From CAZADA01 sp964636945 (lineage in GTDB: Bacteria; Pseudomonadota; Alphaproteobacteria; Caulobacterales; Maricaulaceae): DNA of 45,712 nucleotides. Where the stretch lies: positions 1 through 45,712 of the forward strand of contig CAZWVH010000017.1 in assembly GCA_964636945.1 (NCBI GenBank), read 5' to 3'. Position 1 is the stretch's first letter, and each line of letters starts with the position of its first letter. The notes under the pieces are model-generated. The model saw only the letters and a list, made by a program, of their open reading frames with translations. It ran no database searches and was not told where the DNA came from. The translations under genes and the position numbers were made by a program. Below are positions 42,417 to 45,712 of this stretch, in pieces.

Positions 42417-42428
42417 TCTGGCGCCAGA
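42417..42428. promoter_or_regulatory. Perfect 12-bp palindrome upstream of the SDR-kinase-ACAD operon
   Basis: TCTGGCGCCAGA is a perfect dyad 50 bases before the first ATG of the operon, in a position suited to a repressor site. No T-run follows. The binding protein is unknown. Confidence 0.4.
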
Positions 42429-42478
42429 TTCAAAAATACCGCGCAGCCGTCGCGAGCGCCAAGGGAGACGCGCCATTC

Positions 42479-43273
42479 ATGAATTGGACGAATAAGACCG
42501 TAGTGGTCACGGGCGGGCGGCGCGGCATTGGCGAGGCCATGGCTCGTGCGTTCCATGCTGCGGGCGCAAGGGTGGCGATTGCCGATCTTGATGGCGAGGC
42601 TGCTGACCAAGTGGGAAAGGCGTGTGGCGGCTTTGGCGCACGAGTGGATGTGGCCAATGAAACCGAACTTGCTGGCTTCATCGATCGCGTTGAAGCTGAG
42701 TTGGGGTCGGTGGACGTATTTGTGTCGAACGCCGGCATTGGCAGTTCCGACGGGCCTGATTTTGGCGCGGCCAGCGCGCAAAACGACGCTTGGGAGCTAT
42801 CTTGGCGGGTCAATGTGATGGCGTCGGTCTACGCCGCGCGGCGGCTCGTGCCGGCCATGATTGAGCGCGGCGGCGGGGTGTTCGTCATTGTCGCCTCTGC
42901 AGCCGGATTGTTGAGCCAACTTGGCTCCACGCCATACACCGTGACCAAGCATGCGGCCGTCGCCTTTGCAGAAAGCCTGGCCATTGCGCATGGCGATCAA
43001 GGACTTCAAGTGGCCTGTGTCTGCCCGCAGGGCGTGAATACCGATATGGCCAAACCTGTGATGGAAAGTCTTTCGGCGGCGGGTGAAATCATTGAACCTG
43101 ACGATGTGGCGAGAGAGACGCTCAGAGCGTTGGAAGACAAGCAATTTTTGGTGCTGCCTCATGTGGTGGTGCGCGATTATGTGGCGCTGCGCGCGTCTGA
43201 TCCTGACCGATTTCTCGGCGGCATGCGCAAAATTCGGCGCGGCCTGATGGAAAAGAACGGCCGTCCTTACTGA
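42479..43273 (+). CDS. Short-chain dehydrogenase/reductase
   Basis: A 264-residue classical SDR. The cofactor motif TGGRRGIGEAMARAF is at the N-terminus, with Asp37-Leu-Asp (IADLDG) after the second strand indicating a preference for NAD(H). The structural NAG motif is present, and the catalytic residues are Tyr153 and Lys157 (YTVTK) after VIVASAAGL. CPQGVNTDM follows the active site. It is the first gene of an apparent three-gene operon with a kinase-like protein and an acyl-CoA dehydrogenase, suggesting an acyl or hydroxyacyl substrate. AAGGGAG precedes the ATG by about 11 bases. Confidence 0.9.
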   Translation: MNWTNKTVVVTGGRRGIGEAMARAFHAAGARVAIADLDGEAADQVGKACGGFGARVDVANETELAGFIDRVEAELGSVDVFVSNAGIGSSDGPDFGAASAQNDAWELSWRVNVMASVYAARRLVPAMIERGGGVFVIVASAAGLLSQLGSTPYTVTKHAAVAFAESLAIAHGDQGLQVACVCPQGVNTDMAKPVMESLSAAGEIIEPDDVARETLRALEDKQFLVLPHVVVRDYVALRASDPDRFLGGMRKIRRGLMEKNGRPY

Positions 43274-43295
43274 TGACTTGCGCGGGGAGGCAATA

Positions 43296-44369
43296 ATGAC
43301 TGACGTGGCTGACAACGCCGCCGTTGATGTGCGCGCCGAAGACGCATTTGATCTTGACGCCGTGGACGCCGAGCTTAAAGCCGCCATCCCTGATTTGCGC
43401 GGCCATCCCACGCTCAAACAATTCCCGTCTGGCGCTTCTAATCTGACGTATCTGTTGTCTTATCCCGACCGCGCTTTGGTGCTGCGCCGCCCGCCGCGCG
43501 GGGCCAAGCCCAAATCTGGCCATTCCATGATCCGCGAGTTCACGGTCATGAAGGCGATCAAGCCCGCCTTCGGGGCTGTGCCGGAGTGTCTTTACTATGC
43601 CGACGACGAGCGATCCGTCATCGGGGCGGAATTTTATGTCATGGACAAAGTCGACGGCGCCCTGGTCACGTCGCAGTTTCCGCCACAATGGGGGTGGGGC
43701 CCCGACGACAATCGGGAGTTTTGCGCCCGCTTTTGGGACAAACTCATCGAGTTGCACGCCTTGGACTACGACGCGCTCGGCTTGAGTGATTTTGGCAACC
43801 CTAATGGCTATGTGGAGCGCCAGATATTGGGTTGGAACGCCCGCTATGAAAAAGCGCTCACCGCCGATGCCGACCCGTTTGAAGATGTCCGCCAATGGCT
43901 CGCGGACAATCGTCCGGCCACGGAAAGCGACCGGGCGATTTTGCATGGTGACTATCGCATCGATAATCTGATCTTGGGCCACGAGCCGCCCCACGAAATT
44001 CGTGCGGTGCTCGACTGGGAGATTTCCGCGCTTGGCGATCCGTTAATGGATTTGGGCGCAGCGCTTGCTTATTGGATTGAAGTGGACGACCCGCCCGCTC
44101 TTCAGGTGCTCAAAAAGCAACCATCTGACGCGCCGGGCATGTTCACACGGCGGGAGGTCGTGGATTATTACGCGCAAAAGACCGGGCGCGCGGTGGACGA
44201 CTTCACCTTCTACTTCGCCTACGGGCTCTTTCGGCTCGCGGTCATCTCCCAGCAAATCTACTATCGCTACTACCACAAACAGACGACCAATCCGGCTTAC
44301 GCCGTGTTTGGCGAGGGCGGGCAAAACTTGGGCCGCTACGTCCGCGACATGATCCGCGAACGCAGTTGA
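43296..44369 (+). CDS. Aminoglycoside-phosphotransferase-like kinase, ACAD10/11 type
   Basis: A 357-residue protein kinase-like phosphotransferase resembling the kinase half of ACAD10/ACAD11. The nucleotide loop is FPSGASNLTYLLSY, with LRRPPRG holding the Lys/Arg strand. The catalytic loop is HGDYRIDNL (His217-Gly218-Asp219, Asn224), and the metal-binding motif is LDWEISALGDPLMDLG (Asp240). In the animal enzymes this domain phosphorylates 4-hydroxyacyl-CoA so that the dehydrogenase domain can remove the phosphate. Here the dehydrogenase is the next gene, 20 bases downstream. GGGGAGG is 6 bases before the ATG. Confidence 0.88.
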   Translation: MTDVADNAAVDVRAEDAFDLDAVDAELKAAIPDLRGHPTLKQFPSGASNLTYLLSYPDRALVLRRPPRGAKPKSGHSMIREFTVMKAIKPAFGAVPECLYYADDERSVIGAEFYVMDKVDGALVTSQFPPQWGWGPDDNREFCARFWDKLIELHALDYDALGLSDFGNPNGYVERQILGWNARYEKALTADADPFEDVRQWLADNRPATESDRAILHGDYRIDNLILGHEPPHEIRAVLDWEISALGDPLMDLGAALAYWIEVDDPPALQVLKKQPSDAPGMFTRREVVDYYAQKTGRAVDDFTFYFAYGLFRLAVISQQIYYRYYHKQTTNPAYAVFGEGGQNLGRYVRDMIRERS

Positions 44370-44389
44370 GCTGACGAAGGAGAACACGG

Positions 44390-45634
44390 ATGAGTGAAAT
44401 GGATTTGGGAGTCAGCGATCGGGTCAAGCCGCTCATCGACAAGGTGCGGCGGATTATCCGCGATGACGCCCTGCCTTTGGAAGACGAGTTTCACGCTGAA
44501 GTGGGCAAAGCGCCAGGCGGACGGTTTGCGCTCACCGGACGCCAGGTGGAAATTTTGGAGAGCCTCAAGGCCAAATGCCGCGAACAGGGTCTGTGGAACT
44601 TTTGGCTCACCGATTCTGAACGCGGCTACGGCCTCAATACGGTGGAGTACGCTTATCTCGCCGAAGAAATGGGCTGGTCGCCGCATTTTGGCGCGGAAAT
44701 CTTCAATTGTTCAGCTCCCGACACCGGCAATATGGAAGTGTTTGAGCGCTATGGCTCGCCTGAGCACAAGCAACGATGGCTAGAACCGTTGTTGAAGGGC
44801 GAAATTCGCTCAGCTTATCTGATGACCGAGCCGGACGTCGCATCCTCCGACGCCACGAATTTGGAGTTTCGCGCCGAGGAAACGCCCGACGGTTGGGTGC
44901 TCAATGGCGAGAAATACTGGGCCTCCGGCGCCGGCGATCCGCGTTGCAAGGTCTATATCGTCATGGCGTGCACCGATCCTGACGCCGAGGCGCGGCACGC
45001 CAAGCACTCCATGTTTGTGGTCCCCGCCGATACGCCTGGCATTGAAATCCTGCGGCCCATGACGGTGTTCGGCCATGACGACGCACCGCACGGGCACATG
45101 CATATCCGCTTCACCGACGTGAAAATACCCGCCGACGCGTTGTTGCTTGGACGCGGACGCGGCTTCGATGTTAGCCAGGGCCGGCTCGGACCCGGACGCA
45201 TCCACCATTGCATGCGCGCCATCGGCCAGGCTGAGCGGGCGTTTGAGCTCTTATGCCAGCGCGCAGTCTCGCGCACTGCGTTTGGCAAGCCGCTCGCTCG
45301 CCTTGGCGCCAATCTGGACATCATCGCCGAGTGCCGCATGGCCATCGAGCAAGCCCGGTTGCTCTGCCTCAAAGCCGCCTGGATGATGGATCAGGGCGAT
45401 CAAAAAGCGGCCGCGCCATGGATCAGCCAGGTGAAGGTCGCCGCACCCCAAGCCGCGCTGAAAGTGGTGGACGAAGCGATGCAAATGTTCGGCGGCACGG
45501 GTGTGTCTCAAGACACGCCGCTCGCGGCCATGTGGACGGGGCTGCGCACCCTGCGGTTTGCCGACGGGCCTGATGCGGTGCACCGCATGGTCGTGGCGCG
45601 TTCGGAGCTGCGGCGGTTCTCAAATCAGGCGTGA
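44390..45634 (+). CDS. Acyl-CoA dehydrogenase, ACAD10/11 type
   Basis: A 414-residue FAD enzyme with the standard three-part ACAD fold. Visible features are YLMTEPDVASSDATNL and WVLNGEKYWASGAGDPR (FAD and substrate contacts), LLGRGRGFDVSQGRLGPGRIHHC, RTAFGKPL, and QMFGGTGVSQDTPLA at the C-terminus. The N-terminal 60 residues with LPLEDEFHAEVG match the branch fused to a kinase in animals. With the preceding kinase-like gene it probably processes hydroxylated long-chain acyl-CoAs. The ATG has AAGGAGAA upstream. The last 78 bases of the window contain nothing I can assign. Confidence 0.9.
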   Translation: MSEMDLGVSDRVKPLIDKVRRIIRDDALPLEDEFHAEVGKAPGGRFALTGRQVEILESLKAKCREQGLWNFWLTDSERGYGLNTVEYAYLAEEMGWSPHFGAEIFNCSAPDTGNMEVFERYGSPEHKQRWLEPLLKGEIRSAYLMTEPDVASSDATNLEFRAEETPDGWVLNGEKYWASGAGDPRCKVYIVMACTDPDAEARHAKHSMFVVPADTPGIEILRPMTVFGHDDAPHGHMHIRFTDVKIPADALLLGRGRGFDVSQGRLGPGRIHHCMRAIGQAERAFELLCQRAVSRTAFGKPLARLGANLDIIAECRMAIEQARLLCLKAAWMMDQGDQKAAAPWISQVKVAAPQAALKVVDEAMQMFGGTGVSQDTPLAAMWTGLRTLRFADGPDAVHRMVVARSELRRFSNQA

Positions 45635-45712
45635 CGGGTCGCCGAACCTTCGCGCGAGTCCATCTTGGCGCGACGGCCAGAGGCGCTTAACGCACCCGAG
45701 ACTGACAGATTG

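Overview
The window looks like a chromosomal segment of an alphaproteobacterium, probably near the Caulobacterales/Hyphomonadales/Maricaulales. The best evidence is a housekeeping block: murA, DUF2948, hisD, UPF0262, infA, maf, a short RNase E/G, yacG and tRNA-Phe, in an order typical of that class. A siroheme/sulfite-reductase operon with DUF2849 and DUF934, and a large Caulobacter-style TonB receptor, fit the same placement. The assembly is imperfect. Bases 1-50 are pure C, almost certainly an artefact, and 5353-5452 are 100 N inside a gene.

Layout. 52-3735: the end of an outer-membrane-type protein, a c-type cytochrome lipoprotein, and a fused mannose-1-phosphate guanylyltransferase/AGE-type isomerase. 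3860-12515: the housekeeping block, interrupted between murA and DUF2948 by an MscS-like channel (broken by the gap), a Ca/Na antiporter and an NAD-dependent reductase. 12519-15748: a mixed accessory stretch behind the tRNA, with a DJ-1/PfpI-like protein, a small membrane protein and a PQQ-type sugar dehydrogenase. 15886-23222: a LysR regulator divergent from an assimilatory sulfite operon, cysG-DUF2849-cysI-(DUF934+cysH fusion)-cysK-fpr. It covers siroheme synthesis, APS reduction, sulfite reduction, cysteine formation and an electron-supplying flavoprotein. 23340-28565: polysaccharide genes (NodB-type deacetylase, undecaprenyl-phosphate sugar transferase, GH44 glycosidase lipoprotein, glycosyltransferase). 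28678-32411: a four-gene operon made of a ribbon-helix-helix-like protein, PspA/IM30, a YqiJ-type membrane protein and a flotillin, preceded by two adjacent 10-bp palindromes. 32684-35794: a TonB-dependent receptor. 36278-40357: a MacAB/DevBCA-like exporter (adaptor, ATPase, two permeases). 40631-41887: a putative DxD glycosyltransferase. 41862-42239: a truncated dps. 42479-45634: an SDR, an APH-like kinase and an acyl-CoA dehydrogenase, which look like a split bacterial form of the ACAD10/11 hydroxy-fatty-acid system.

The most interesting candidates are the autoregulated-looking PspA/YqiJ/flotillin operon with its unrecognised first gene, the DUF934-APS reductase fusion, the GH44 glycosidase among polysaccharide genes followed by a hairpin that buries the ribosome-binding site of the next glycosyltransferase, and the split ACAD10/11-like operon. 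All functional statements come from motif reading and memory of families; no database search was run.
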